Assembly: GCF_027460065.1 (NCBI RefSeq)
Contig: NZ_JAPYZZ010000013.1
Span: 1-64,000 of the forward strand
DNA length: 64,000 nt
DNA from: Martinezella rhizogenes
GTDB taxonomy: Bacteria > Pseudomonadota > Alphaproteobacteria > Rhizobiales > Rhizobiaceae
Reading direction: 5' to 3'
Shown: piece by piece, positions 34,974 to 43,222 of the stretch
Layout: each line of letters opens with the position of its first letter
Position numbering within the stretch: position 1 is the first letter of the stretch
Notes under the pieces: generated by a model
What the model saw: the letters and a program-made list of their open reading frames with translations, nothing else
Databases searched by the model: none
What the model was told of the DNA's origin: nothing
Position numbers and translations under genes: made by a program

Positions 34974-35018
34974 GAAAAACCAGAAAATTTGTCTGACTTT
35001 GTGCAAAGTTGTTTGACC

Positions 35019-35030
35019 AATATCGATATT
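35019..35030. promoter_or_regulatory. Perfect 12-bp palindrome AATATCGATATT
   Basis: A perfect inverted repeat 110 nt upstream of the permease GTG start, in the same divergent promoter region as the GntR-type site. Could bind a second dimeric regulator or overlap the promoter; A/T composition makes chance possible. Confidence 0.35.
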
Positions 35031-35139
35031 ATGTTATCCAGAGCGCGGGAGGCGGCAGGGAGAAAATCCGGGTCGCAATGGGAAATGCAGGCTACCGGCG
35101 CCAATGCAGTGGTGAAACGGCAGCAATGGGAGGTATGCT

Positions 35140-36090
35140 GTGGCAATCGCAACCGCGACCATGTCCGACAAGCAGGCGGCTCCGTATCGCAGGAAGAAAG
35201 TCCGTATCGTTTCCAGACGGCGGCGCAGGATCGAAAACGCGCTTGTCGCCTATTCTTTCATTGCGCCCAATTTTTTGGGCTTTGCGATTTTCACGCTCGG
35301 ACCAATCGTCTTTGCCTTTGCGCTGGCCTTCATGCACTGGGACGGCTCCAATGCGATGCGTTTTGCCGGTCTCGATAATTTCTGGCGGCTGTTCGAAGAC
35401 AAGGCGTTTATTGCGGCCTTCTGGAATACGGTCATTTACACCGTCGCATCGGTGCCGGCCACGCTTGCCTGCGCGCTGGGGCTTGCGATCCTGCTCAACC
35501 AGAAAATCCGCGGTCGCAATTTCTTCCGCACGGCCATGTTCTTTCCCTATGTCGCATCGCTGGTCGCGGTGGCCGTCGTCTGGAACATGATTTTCAATCC
35601 GGAAATGGGTCCGGTCAACATGCTGCTCTATACGCTCGGCCTTGATCCCGCCGACATGCCGGGATGGGCGGCAGACCGGCACTGGGCCATGGTGACGGTC
35701 ATCCTTTTCGGCGTGTGGAAGAGCATGGGTTATTACATGGTCATCTATCTCGCCGGGCTGCAGGGCATCAATGCGGAGCTTTATGAAGCGGCGGGGCTGG
35801 ATGGCGCCAATGCCTGGCAGAAATTCATCCACGTCACCCTGCCGCAGCTTGCGCCGACGACCTTCTTCGTCACCGTCATGCTGACGATCCAGTCCTTCAA
35901 GGTTTTCGATCAGGTCTACATGATTACACAGGGCGGCCCCGGCACCTCGACGCTGGTTCTCGTCTACCACATCTACAATGAGGCCTTCATTTCCTGGGAT
36001 CTCGGCTATTCCAGCATGATCGCGCTCGTCCTGTTCTTCCTGGTTCTGATGGTCACCATCATCCAGTTCAAACGGCAGCGGGAGGATTGA
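35140..36090 (+). CDS. Carbohydrate ABC transporter permease (MalF/UgpA-like)
   Basis: A 316-aa inner-membrane permease. A GTG start with GGGAGG seven bases upstream is used. A cytoplasmic N-terminal tail rich in Arg precedes six spans. The EAA loop is visible in ELYEAAGLDGANAWQKFIHV, followed by TLPQLAPTTFF. First gene of the polysaccharide operon. Confidence 0.95.
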   Translation: MAIATATMSDKQAAPYRRKKVRIVSRRRRRIENALVAYSFIAPNFLGFAIFTLGPIVFAFALAFMHWDGSNAMRFAGLDNFWRLFEDKAFIAAFWNTVIYTVASVPATLACALGLAILLNQKIRGRNFFRTAMFFPYVASLVAVAVVWNMIFNPEMGPVNMLLYTLGLDPADMPGWAADRHWAMVTVILFGVWKSMGYYMVIYLAGLQGINAELYEAAGLDGANAWQKFIHVTLPQLAPTTFFVTVMLTIQSFKVFDQVYMITQGGPGTSTLVLVYHIYNEAFISWDLGYSSMIALVLFFLVLMVTIIQFKRQRED

Positions 36091-36093
36091 TCC

Positions 36094-36930
36094 ATGCGCA
36101 TCATGGGCCGGAAAATCCCCGCCGCCACTGTTGGCATCTATCTGACGGTCATAGTCGTCACCATCGTCATGCTTTTGCCCTTCGCATGGATGCTGTCGGC
36201 GTCGCTGAAACTCAGCCGCGACGTTTTCGCGTTTCCGATAGAGTGGGTCCCCTCCCAGCCGCGCTGGGAGAACTACGTGGAAATCTGGACGAAAATCCCG
36301 CTGGCGCTGTTCATCTACAATACGTCGAAGCTGACGATCATCGTCACTTTGCTGCAATTGCTGACGTCAAGCTTTGCGGCTTATGCCTTCGCCAAGCTGC
36401 ATTTTCCCTATAAGAATACGCTGTTCCTCGGCTATATCGCCACCATCGCCATGCCCTGGCAGGTCTATATGGTGCCGCAATTCCTGCTGATGCGTGAATT
36501 CGGGCTCAACAACACCCATCTCGCACTGATTTTCCTGCAGGCCTTCACCGCCTTCGGCGTTTTCCTGATGCGGCAATTCTACATGTCGATCCCGAACGAG
36601 CTTTGTGAGGCGGCGCGCATCGACGGTATGAACGAATACCAGATCTGGGCGAAGATCATGCTGCCGCTTTCCAAGCCGGCGCTCTCCACACTCACGATTT
36701 TCACCTTTGTCACGACCTGGAACGACTTCATGGGTCCGATGATCTATCTCACCAAGACCGAGCTGAAGACCATCCAGATCGGCCTGCGCATGTTCATTTC
36801 GCAATATTCGGCGGAATACGGGCTGATCATGGCCGCTTCGGTCGTGGCGCTCATTCCGGTTCTCGTCGTTTTCCTGGCATTGCAGCGCTTCTTCGTTGAA
36901 GGCGTCGCCTCCACCGGCCTCAAGGGTTGA
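36094..36930 (+). CDS. Carbohydrate ABC transporter permease (MalG/UgpE-like)
   Basis: A 278-aa six-span permease, 3 nt after the MalF-type gene. The EAA loop reads ELCEAARIDGMNEYQIWAKI then MLPLSKPALSTL, and the PFAWMLSASLKLSRDVF N-terminal segment is typical. The partner permease of the same importer. Confidence 0.95.
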   Translation: MRIMGRKIPAATVGIYLTVIVVTIVMLLPFAWMLSASLKLSRDVFAFPIEWVPSQPRWENYVEIWTKIPLALFIYNTSKLTIIVTLLQLLTSSFAAYAFAKLHFPYKNTLFLGYIATIAMPWQVYMVPQFLLMREFGLNNTHLALIFLQAFTAFGVFLMRQFYMSIPNELCEAARIDGMNEYQIWAKIMLPLSKPALSTLTIFTFVTTWNDFMGPMIYLTKTELKTIQIGLRMFISQYSAEYGLIMAASVVALIPVLVVFLALQRFFVEGVASTGLKG

Positions 36931-36934
36931 TTTT

Positions 36935-38107
36935 ATGCTCGATTTGACCACGTCCGTTCCAGCCCCGATCACAACAGCGGAAATCGATGCCGCGCTTGAG
37001 GCCGCCGTCGCGCAGGTCAGGCGCAACCTGCCGCAGTTCACCTACGCGGCACAGAACCATTCGAGCGTGAAGAATTTTTATCCGGCCGTCGCCAACGACC
37101 AATGGACCGCCGGTTTCTGGCCGGGGCAGATATGGCTTGCCTTCGAACATACCAGCGACAGGACCTTCCAGCATGCGGCGCAAATTCAGGTGCAGAGTTT
37201 CTTGCATCGTATCGAAAACCGTATAGAGACCGATCACCACGACATGGGCTTCCTCTATTCGCCCTCCTGCATCGCCGCATGGAAACTGGTGGGAGATGAG
37301 GACGGCAGACGCGCGGCGCTGATGGCGGCCGACCAACTGATGGAGCGCTTCCAGCCGGTCGGGCAATTCATCCAGGCCTGGGGTCGCAGGGACAACCCCA
37401 ACGAATATCGCTACATCATCGACTGCCTTTTGAACCTGCCACTGCTTTATTGGGCAAGCCGTGAAACGGGCCGGGAAGAGTACCGTACCGTAGCACTTGC
37501 CCATGCCCGCACCACGCTTGCCCATTCCGTCCGGCCGGACGATTCCACCTATCATACATTTTACATGGACCCGGAGACGGGGGCACCGGTGCGCGGTGTG
37601 ACAAAGCAGGGTTATAGCGACGAGAGCTACTGGGCGCGCGGGCAGGCCTGGGGCATTGCCGGCATGGCCATCTCATACCGTTACGAGCGCCTGCCAGCCT
37701 ATCGAGACACCTTCGAGCGGCTTCTTTCCTTCTACCTCAAACGACTACCGGACGATCTCGTGCCCTATTGGGATCTGATCTTCTCGGACAGCGATGGGGA
37801 ACCGCGCGACAGCTCGGCAGCAGCCATCGTCGCCTGCGGTCTTCTGGAAATGGCGGAGTTGGAGATGCCGGAAAAGGCGGAGGAATACCGCGAACTGGCA
37901 AAACGCATGGTGAAAAGCCTTGCCGATATCTACGCCGTCCGGGATCCGGAAATCTCCAACGGGCAGCTTCTGCACGGCACCTATTCCAAGAAGACGCCGC
38001 ACAATACCTGCCGGGGCGAAGGCGTCGATGAGTGCGTCTCCTGGGGCGATTATTATTATCTGGAAGCGCTGATCCGGCTTTCGCGCAACTGGTCTTCCTA
38101 TTGGTGA
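36935..38107 (+). CDS. Unsaturated glucuronyl hydrolase (glycoside hydrolase family 88)
   Basis: A 390-aa alpha6/alpha6-barrel enzyme that hydrates the 4,5-unsaturated uronyl residue left by polysaccharide lyases and releases the sugar. Two catalytic aspartates of the Bacillus UGL type are visible: Asp103 in DHHDMGFLYSP and Asp163 in YIIDCLLNLPLLYWAS. Other family blocks are DQWTAGFWPGQIWLAFEHT, DDSTYHTFYMDPETG and RGQAWGIAGMAISYRY. The ATG at 36935 is 4 nt after the permease stop. No signal peptide is present. Together with the heparinase-type lyase it forms a two-step degradation path for an imported uronate-containing oligosaccharide. Confidence 0.92.
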   Translation: MLDLTTSVPAPITTAEIDAALEAAVAQVRRNLPQFTYAAQNHSSVKNFYPAVANDQWTAGFWPGQIWLAFEHTSDRTFQHAAQIQVQSFLHRIENRIETDHHDMGFLYSPSCIAAWKLVGDEDGRRAALMAADQLMERFQPVGQFIQAWGRRDNPNEYRYIIDCLLNLPLLYWASRETGREEYRTVALAHARTTLAHSVRPDDSTYHTFYMDPETGAPVRGVTKQGYSDESYWARGQAWGIAGMAISYRYERLPAYRDTFERLLSFYLKRLPDDLVPYWDLIFSDSDGEPRDSSAAAIVACGLLEMAELEMPEKAEEYRELAKRMVKSLADIYAVRDPEISNGQLLHGTYSKKTPHNTCRGEGVDECVSWGDYYYLEALIRLSRNWSSYW

Positions 38108-38120
38108 GCGCGAGGAACAG

Positions 38121-39230
38121 ATGGCAAGCATTTCCCTGAAAAAACTCAACAAGACCTTCGGCGCGCTCAAGGTCGTTCACGATATCGATCTGGATATTGC
38201 CGACAAGGAATTCATCATTCTCGTCGGCCCTTCCGGATGCGGTAAATCCACGACACTTCGGATGATCGCCGGGCTGGAGGAAATTTCCGGCGGCGAATTG
38301 CGCATCGGCGAGGACGTGATGAATGACGTACCCTCCAAGGATCGCGACATCGCCATGGTGTTCCAGAATTATGCGCTTTATCCGCATATGACGGTCTATA
38401 AGAACATGGCCTTTGGTCTGGAACTCAGAAAAGCGCCGCGCGATCTCATCGACAGCAAGGTCAAGGATGCGGCGAAAATTCTCGACATCACCCATCTCTT
38501 GAACCGCAAGCCGAAGGCACTGTCCGGCGGTCAGCGCCAGCGTGTCGCCCTCGGCCGGGCCATGGTGCGCAATCCGGAGGTCTTTCTGCTCGACGAGCCG
38601 CTTTCCAATCTGGATGCCAAGCTGCGCGGCACGATGCGGTCGGAAATTTCCAAACTGCACAAGCGGTTGGACGCCACCTTCATCTACGTCACCCACGATC
38701 AGGTGGAAGCCATGACCATGGCGGACCGCATCGTGGTGATGAAGGACGGCCACATCCAGCAGGTGGATACGCCGCAAAATCTCTATGACCGGCCCATCAA
38801 CATGTTCGTGGCGGGTTTCATCGGCGCGCCGCAGATGAACATGCTGCCCGTAACGCTGCGCCGCGATGGCGATCGCTTCATCGCCCTGTTCGATGGCAAT
38901 CCTCTGCCTTTGCCAGCTGATATCGATGCCGGGCGTCTGCAGCCTTTCGAGGGAAAAGACCTTGTTCTGGGCATTCGCCCCGAAAATTTCCATGAATTTG
39001 CCCCGGCGGATATCGATGCCGCCAATGTCTCCCCCTTCAGGGCGACGGTGGAGCTCGCGGAGCCCATGGGGTCGGAAGTGCATATCAACCTTGTCTCCGG
39101 CGGCCGAAACCTCGTCGCACGGGTCTCACCGCGTTTCAGGGCGAAGATCGGCGATTCCGTCGAACTGGTGGCTGATCTGACGAATGCGCAGCTTTTCGAT
39201 CCCGTCACCGAACGATCGATCCTTTACTGA
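38121..39230 (+). CDS. Carbohydrate ABC transporter ATP-binding protein (MalK/UgpC-like)
   Basis: A 369-aa ATPase: Walker A GPSGCGKST, Q-loop VFQNYALYPHMTV, signature LSGGQRQRVALGRAM and Walker B VFLLDEPLSNLD, then a TOBE-type regulatory C-terminus (GIRPENFHEFAPADIDAAN). It powers the two permeases upstream, from which it is separated by the GH88 gene in the same operon. Confidence 0.95.
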   Translation: MASISLKKLNKTFGALKVVHDIDLDIADKEFIILVGPSGCGKSTTLRMIAGLEEISGGELRIGEDVMNDVPSKDRDIAMVFQNYALYPHMTVYKNMAFGLELRKAPRDLIDSKVKDAAKILDITHLLNRKPKALSGGQRQRVALGRAMVRNPEVFLLDEPLSNLDAKLRGTMRSEISKLHKRLDATFIYVTHDQVEAMTMADRIVVMKDGHIQQVDTPQNLYDRPINMFVAGFIGAPQMNMLPVTLRRDGDRFIALFDGNPLPLPADIDAGRLQPFEGKDLVLGIRPENFHEFAPADIDAANVSPFRATVELAEPMGSEVHINLVSGGRNLVARVSPRFRAKIGDSVELVADLTNAQLFDPVTERSILY

Positions 39231-39248
39231 GACGGTGGGGAGAGCGCG

Positions 39249-39953
39249 ATGCAATGGCTGGAAGGGTTATGGACGAAAGAAGGAGCGGGGATCGACAAGA
39301 ACGCCCCGCCGCTGACCGGCCTTGCCCAGTTCCTCGATATCATCAAGCGCGAATGGTGGGAGATGGTGAAGCTCAATCTCCTCTTCATCATCGCCAGCCT
39401 GCCGGTGGTGACGATGCCGGCGGCGATGCTGGCCATGGCCCGTATCTGCGTTTCCTTCGCGAAGGACGAAAATACCTATCTGCTGCGCGATTTTCTCGAA
39501 GCCATGCGGAAATTCGCCCTGCGCGGCACCGCACTAACAGCTGTTAGCGGGCTGCTGGTCAGCGGCGGTGTCTATGCGACCGTCAGTTATGCCGGGGCCG
39601 TCCGGCTTCAACTCATCTATAGCCTGCCCTTTGCGATCAGTCTGGCGGCAACGCTGTTCCTCATTCTCGTCTTTGCTTACGCCACGGTTCTCATGGCGAG
39701 ACAGGACCTGCCGCTTCGGGAGACGCTACGGCGGGCAGCATTTTTTGCCCTCACCAGGCCGCTGCCGATGCTGGCGGCACTTGGTTTCGTCGCCGCGCTC
39801 TGGATCGCGCATATCCTGTTTTATCCGGTGTCCGTGTTCATGCCGGCAACCATCAATTTTTCGCTCGGCATGTTCGCCCTGTGCTTTGCGGCAAGAAACG
39901 CCGTCGCGCAAAAGCGCCTGCGGGTGCCCGAACCGGCGGGGAGCAGCACTTAA
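39249..39953 (+). CDS. DUF624 (YesL-like) membrane protein
   Basis: A 234-aa protein with four to five hydrophobic spans (about residues 48-70, 97-120, 125-150, 172-195, 200-218) and the DUF624 N-terminal pattern FLDIIKREWWEMVKLNLLFI. In Bacillus the founding member YesL is encoded beside rhamnogalacturonan-utilisation genes, and members accompany sugar importers. No biochemical function is established. Lies between the ATPase and binding-protein genes of the operon. Confidence 0.85.
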   Translation: MQWLEGLWTKEGAGIDKNAPPLTGLAQFLDIIKREWWEMVKLNLLFIIASLPVVTMPAAMLAMARICVSFAKDENTYLLRDFLEAMRKFALRGTALTAVSGLLVSGGVYATVSYAGAVRLQLIYSLPFAISLAATLFLILVFAYATVLMARQDLPLRETLRRAAFFALTRPLPMLAALGFVAALWIAHILFYPVSVFMPATINFSLGMFALCFAARNAVAQKRLRVPEPAGSST

Positions 39954-40001
39954 AGCATACCGAAAATCAAACGACATCAGTCAGGGAAGGAGAAACGGGC
40001 T

Positions 40002-41282
40002 ATGGAGTTCAAGACAACCAGACGTGCATTTGCTCTCGCAACCGCCGGTCTCGGCATTGCCATGGGCATGGGAGGAACGGCATTCGCTGCGGGCGATGCA
40101 CCAGTCACGCTCAAATGGGCGCTGTGGGATCTGGATAAGGGCGCTTATTTCAAGCCCTTGATGGAGGCCTACAAGCAGAAACATCCGAATGTGACGTTCG
40201 AGGTGGTGGACCTCGGCTCGCAGGACTATACGCAGATGATATCCACGCAGCTGACCGGTGGCTCCAAGGATATCGATGTCGTCACCATCAAGGATGTGCC
40301 CGGTTACGCCAATCTGGTGCGCGCCGGCAACATCATCGATCTCAGCGGCTTCATCAAGGACCAGAAGATCGAGACGGCTCCCTATGGCGGCCTGATCGAG
40401 GAACTGACCATCGACGGCAATATCTACGCCCTGCCGTTCCGCTCGGATTTCTGGGTGGTCTATTACAACAAGGATATTTTCGACAAGGCAGGTGTGCCTT
40501 ACCCCACCAATGACATGACCTGGGCGCAGTTTGATGAAATCGCCGGCAAGCTGAAGGGCGGCATGGGCGCCAACCGCATCTATGGCGCGCTCTTGCACAC
40601 ATGGCGTTCGACGGTGCAGCTGCCCGGTATTCAGGATGGCAAGCACACGCTGGTGGATGGTAATTACGAATTCCTGAAACCCTGGTATGAGCGGGCGCTC
40701 GCCCTGCAGAAGAGCGGCGCGATACCGTCCTATGCCTCGCTGAAAACATCCAACACCCATTATTCCGCCCTGTTCTTCAACGGAACGATTGGCATGCTGC
40801 CGATGGGCACATGGTTCGTCGGAACCCAGATCGCCAAGGTGAAATCGGGCGAGTCGAAAAGCGTCAACTGGGGCATCGTCAAGTTCCCGCATCCGGATGG
40901 CGTGGCGGCAGGCGCGACCGCCGCTCAGATTGCCGGATTGTCGGTCAATGCCAATTCCGGTCATAAGGAAGCGGCTCTGGATTTCATCAAGTTCGTCACC
41001 GGCCCTGAGGGTGCGGCCATCGTTGCCTCCACCGGCACTTTCCCCGCGCTCAGAACCGATGACGTGAGCGAGAAGATCGCAGCGCTGCCGGGCTTCCCGC
41101 AGGATCAGGCCAGCAAGGACGCGTTGCAGGCGGGCAAGGCCTATCTGGAAATGGCGGTCAATCCTAATGCGGCCAAGATCGAAGTCGTCCTGAACCGCGT
41201 GCATGATGCGCTGATGACCGACAATATATCCATTGATGACGGCATCAAGGACATGAATGACGGCGTCAAGGCCATCAAATAA
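40002..41282 (+). CDS. Carbohydrate ABC transporter substrate-binding protein
   Basis: A 426-aa extracellular solute-binding protein of the family 1 (MalE-like) type. The signal is TTRRAFALATAGLGIAMGMG, a twin-arginine-like sequence, cleaved near AFA. Family segments include LPFRSDFWVVYYNKDIFDKA and MTWAQFDEIAGKL. GGGAAGGAG precedes the ATG. A terminator-like hairpin follows, which would favour higher expression of this gene than of the downstream DUF2264 gene. It should bind the oligosaccharide degraded by the GH88 and lyase enzymes. Confidence 0.93.
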   Translation: MEFKTTRRAFALATAGLGIAMGMGGTAFAAGDAPVTLKWALWDLDKGAYFKPLMEAYKQKHPNVTFEVVDLGSQDYTQMISTQLTGGSKDIDVVTIKDVPGYANLVRAGNIIDLSGFIKDQKIETAPYGGLIEELTIDGNIYALPFRSDFWVVYYNKDIFDKAGVPYPTNDMTWAQFDEIAGKLKGGMGANRIYGALLHTWRSTVQLPGIQDGKHTLVDGNYEFLKPWYERALALQKSGAIPSYASLKTSNTHYSALFFNGTIGMLPMGTWFVGTQIAKVKSGESKSVNWGIVKFPHPDGVAAGATAAQIAGLSVNANSGHKEAALDFIKFVTGPEGAAIVASTGTFPALRTDDVSEKIAALPGFPQDQASKDALQAGKAYLEMAVNPNAAKIEVVLNRVHDALMTDNISIDDGIKDMNDGVKAIK

Positions 41283-41291
41283 TTGCCACGG

Positions 41292-41320
41292 GGCCGCAGG
41301 TGATGAGCCTGCGGCCTTTC
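41292..41320 (+). terminator. Terminator or attenuator between binding-protein and DUF2264 genes
   Basis: A 9-bp GC stem (GGCCGCAGG / CCTGCGGCC) with a 7-nt loop followed by TTTCCCTTT, 9 nt after the stop codon. Its position inside the operon suggests partial termination. Confidence 0.75.
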
Positions 41321-41351
41321 CCTTTGACCATGATTCCGGACATTCGTAACC

Positions 41352-43217
41352 GTGCCTCACGAGACCGCAGCAGCCAATCCGCTCTTTCACAATCCGCTTC
41401 TCAGCAGGGATGATCTCGCAAAGGCGGTGATTGATCTTTTCAACCCGCTGCTTGGCTGTTTTTCCCGGGGTGGGGCGCGTGTCCGGCTTGGTGCGACGGG
41501 AGCGATTTTCGATTTTCCTGCGGCGGAACTTGAGGGCTTTGCCCGGCCACTATGGGGCATCGTCCCCCTTGCCGCCGGCGGTTATGACTTTCCGCACTGG
41601 GATCTCTACCGACGCGGGTTGGCCAACGGCACCAACCCGGCCCACCCCGAATATTGGGGTGACACGGCCGACCGGCACCAGAGGCTGGTTGAGCTGGCGG
41701 CCATAGGATTTGCGCTTGCCATGGTTCCCGAACACATCTGGGAGCCGCTTGCCGAAACGGACAAAAAGACTGTCGCCGCCTATCTTCTGGCCGCACGCGA
41801 GCGGGAATTCGTCGACAATAACTGGAAATTCTTCCGTGTCCTGATCGATCTCGGGCTGGAGCGCGTCGGTGTGGAGTTCGACCTTACCAAGACCCAGACC
41901 TATCTCGACGAGCTTGAGGCTTTCGATATAGGCAACGGCTGGTATCGCGACGGGCCGGTGCGGCGCGTTGACCATTATATTCCCTTCGCCATGCATTTTT
42001 ACGGCCTGATCTACACGGTGCTGGCTAAGGACGACGAGGCCCGCAAGACACGACTTATCGAACGCTCGCGTATTTTCGCCCACGACATGCGGCACTGGTT
42101 CGGACCGGACGGCGCCTCGCTCGCCTTCGGACGCAGCCAGACCTATCGTTTTGCGGCCGGCGGTTTCTGGGGCGCTCTCGCCTTTGCCGATCTAGAGGCA
42201 CTGCCATGGCCGGAGATTAAGGGTTATTACATGCGCCATATCCGCTGGTGGTCAAAGCGGCCCATCGCCGATCGCGATGGCATTCTCTCCGTCGGATATG
42301 GCTATCCGAACCTGCTGATGAGCGAGAGCTACAATTCTCCCTGCTCCCCCTATTGGGCGCTCAAATTTTTCCTGCCACTGGCGCTTCCGGCCGACCATCC
42401 CTTCTGGATGGCACCGGAAGCGGAGCCGCAGGAATTCGCCGAGCCGATACCATTGCCGGAACCCGGCATGGTGGCCTTTCATACGCCGGGCAATGTCGTG
42501 GTCTTATCCTCCGGACAACAGCATGACAGGATGCGCGGCGCGCAGGAGAAATATTCGAAATTCGTCTATTCCACCCGTTATGCCTTCAATGTCGAAGTGG
42601 ATGACCGGCATTTTGCCGCCGCAAGTTTCGACGGCATGCTCGGCCTTTCCGATGATGGCGTGCACTTCCGCACGCGCGAGACGATGGAAGAGGCGTTGAT
42701 TGCCAGAGACTGCCTCTATTCCCGCTGGCGGCCCTGGGCGGATGTCGAGATCGAGACCTGGCTCGTGCCGCAAAACCCCTGGAATATCAGGCTGCACCGC
42801 ATCCGAACCCCGCGGACGCTGCAAACCTGCGAAGGTGGTTTCGCCATAGAACGCGCCGACTTCAACCGCGACCGAACCCGGGCGGAAGAAGGGCGCGCCG
42901 TGTGTTACGGGCATAGCGACACAAGCATCATTGTCGACCTTTCGGCCGGAATTCATCGCGAAGGACTGTGCCATCAGGCCATCGCCAACACCAATCTCAT
43001 CCATGCCAGAACCCTTGTTCCGCAATTGCGCGGCACCGTTGCCTCCGGCGAAACGTTGCTAATAACGGCCGCCGTGGCGCTACCGGCCGGCACGGCCGCA
43101 GAAGCAGCATTCGCAACCCTGCCGGATGCTCCCGATCTTCCATGGCTGGAAGACATGTTCAGGCGTGAAGGACGACGTGTTCCGGCCTTTGCCCTCAATG
43201 AAAACCACGCGGGCTGA
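41352..43217 (+). CDS. DUF2264 domain protein
   Basis: A 621-aa cytoplasmic protein; the GTG start at 41352 is used. Matches DUF2264 from the start: FHNPLLSRDDLAKAVIDLFN, then GFARPLWGIVPLAAGG, LGLERVGVEFDLTKTQTYLD, YIPFAMHFYGLIYTVLAKDD and GFWGALAFADLEALPWPEI. The N-terminal part is helix-rich with a likely alpha/alpha-toroid fold, the C-terminal part beta-rich, similar in layout to polysaccharide lyases and glycoside hydrolases. Function is not established. Its place in this operon suggests an enzyme acting on the imported oligosaccharide. Confidence 0.88.
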   Translation: MPHETAAANPLFHNPLLSRDDLAKAVIDLFNPLLGCFSRGGARVRLGATGAIFDFPAAELEGFARPLWGIVPLAAGGYDFPHWDLYRRGLANGTNPAHPEYWGDTADRHQRLVELAAIGFALAMVPEHIWEPLAETDKKTVAAYLLAAREREFVDNNWKFFRVLIDLGLERVGVEFDLTKTQTYLDELEAFDIGNGWYRDGPVRRVDHYIPFAMHFYGLIYTVLAKDDEARKTRLIERSRIFAHDMRHWFGPDGASLAFGRSQTYRFAAGGFWGALAFADLEALPWPEIKGYYMRHIRWWSKRPIADRDGILSVGYGYPNLLMSESYNSPCSPYWALKFFLPLALPADHPFWMAPEAEPQEFAEPIPLPEPGMVAFHTPGNVVVLSSGQQHDRMRGAQEKYSKFVYSTRYAFNVEVDDRHFAAASFDGMLGLSDDGVHFRTRETMEEALIARDCLYSRWRPWADVEIETWLVPQNPWNIRLHRIRTPRTLQTCEGGFAIERADFNRDRTRAEEGRAVCYGHSDTSIIVDLSAGIHREGLCHQAIANTNLIHARTLVPQLRGTVASGETLLITAAVALPAGTAAEAAFATLPDAPDLPWLEDMFRREGRRVPAFALNENHAG

Positions 43218-43222
43218 CGGAG

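Noticed and set aside
37737-39083. 448-residue minus-strand frame across the MalK gene
   Set aside because: Antisense of a gene with perfect ABC ATPase motifs.
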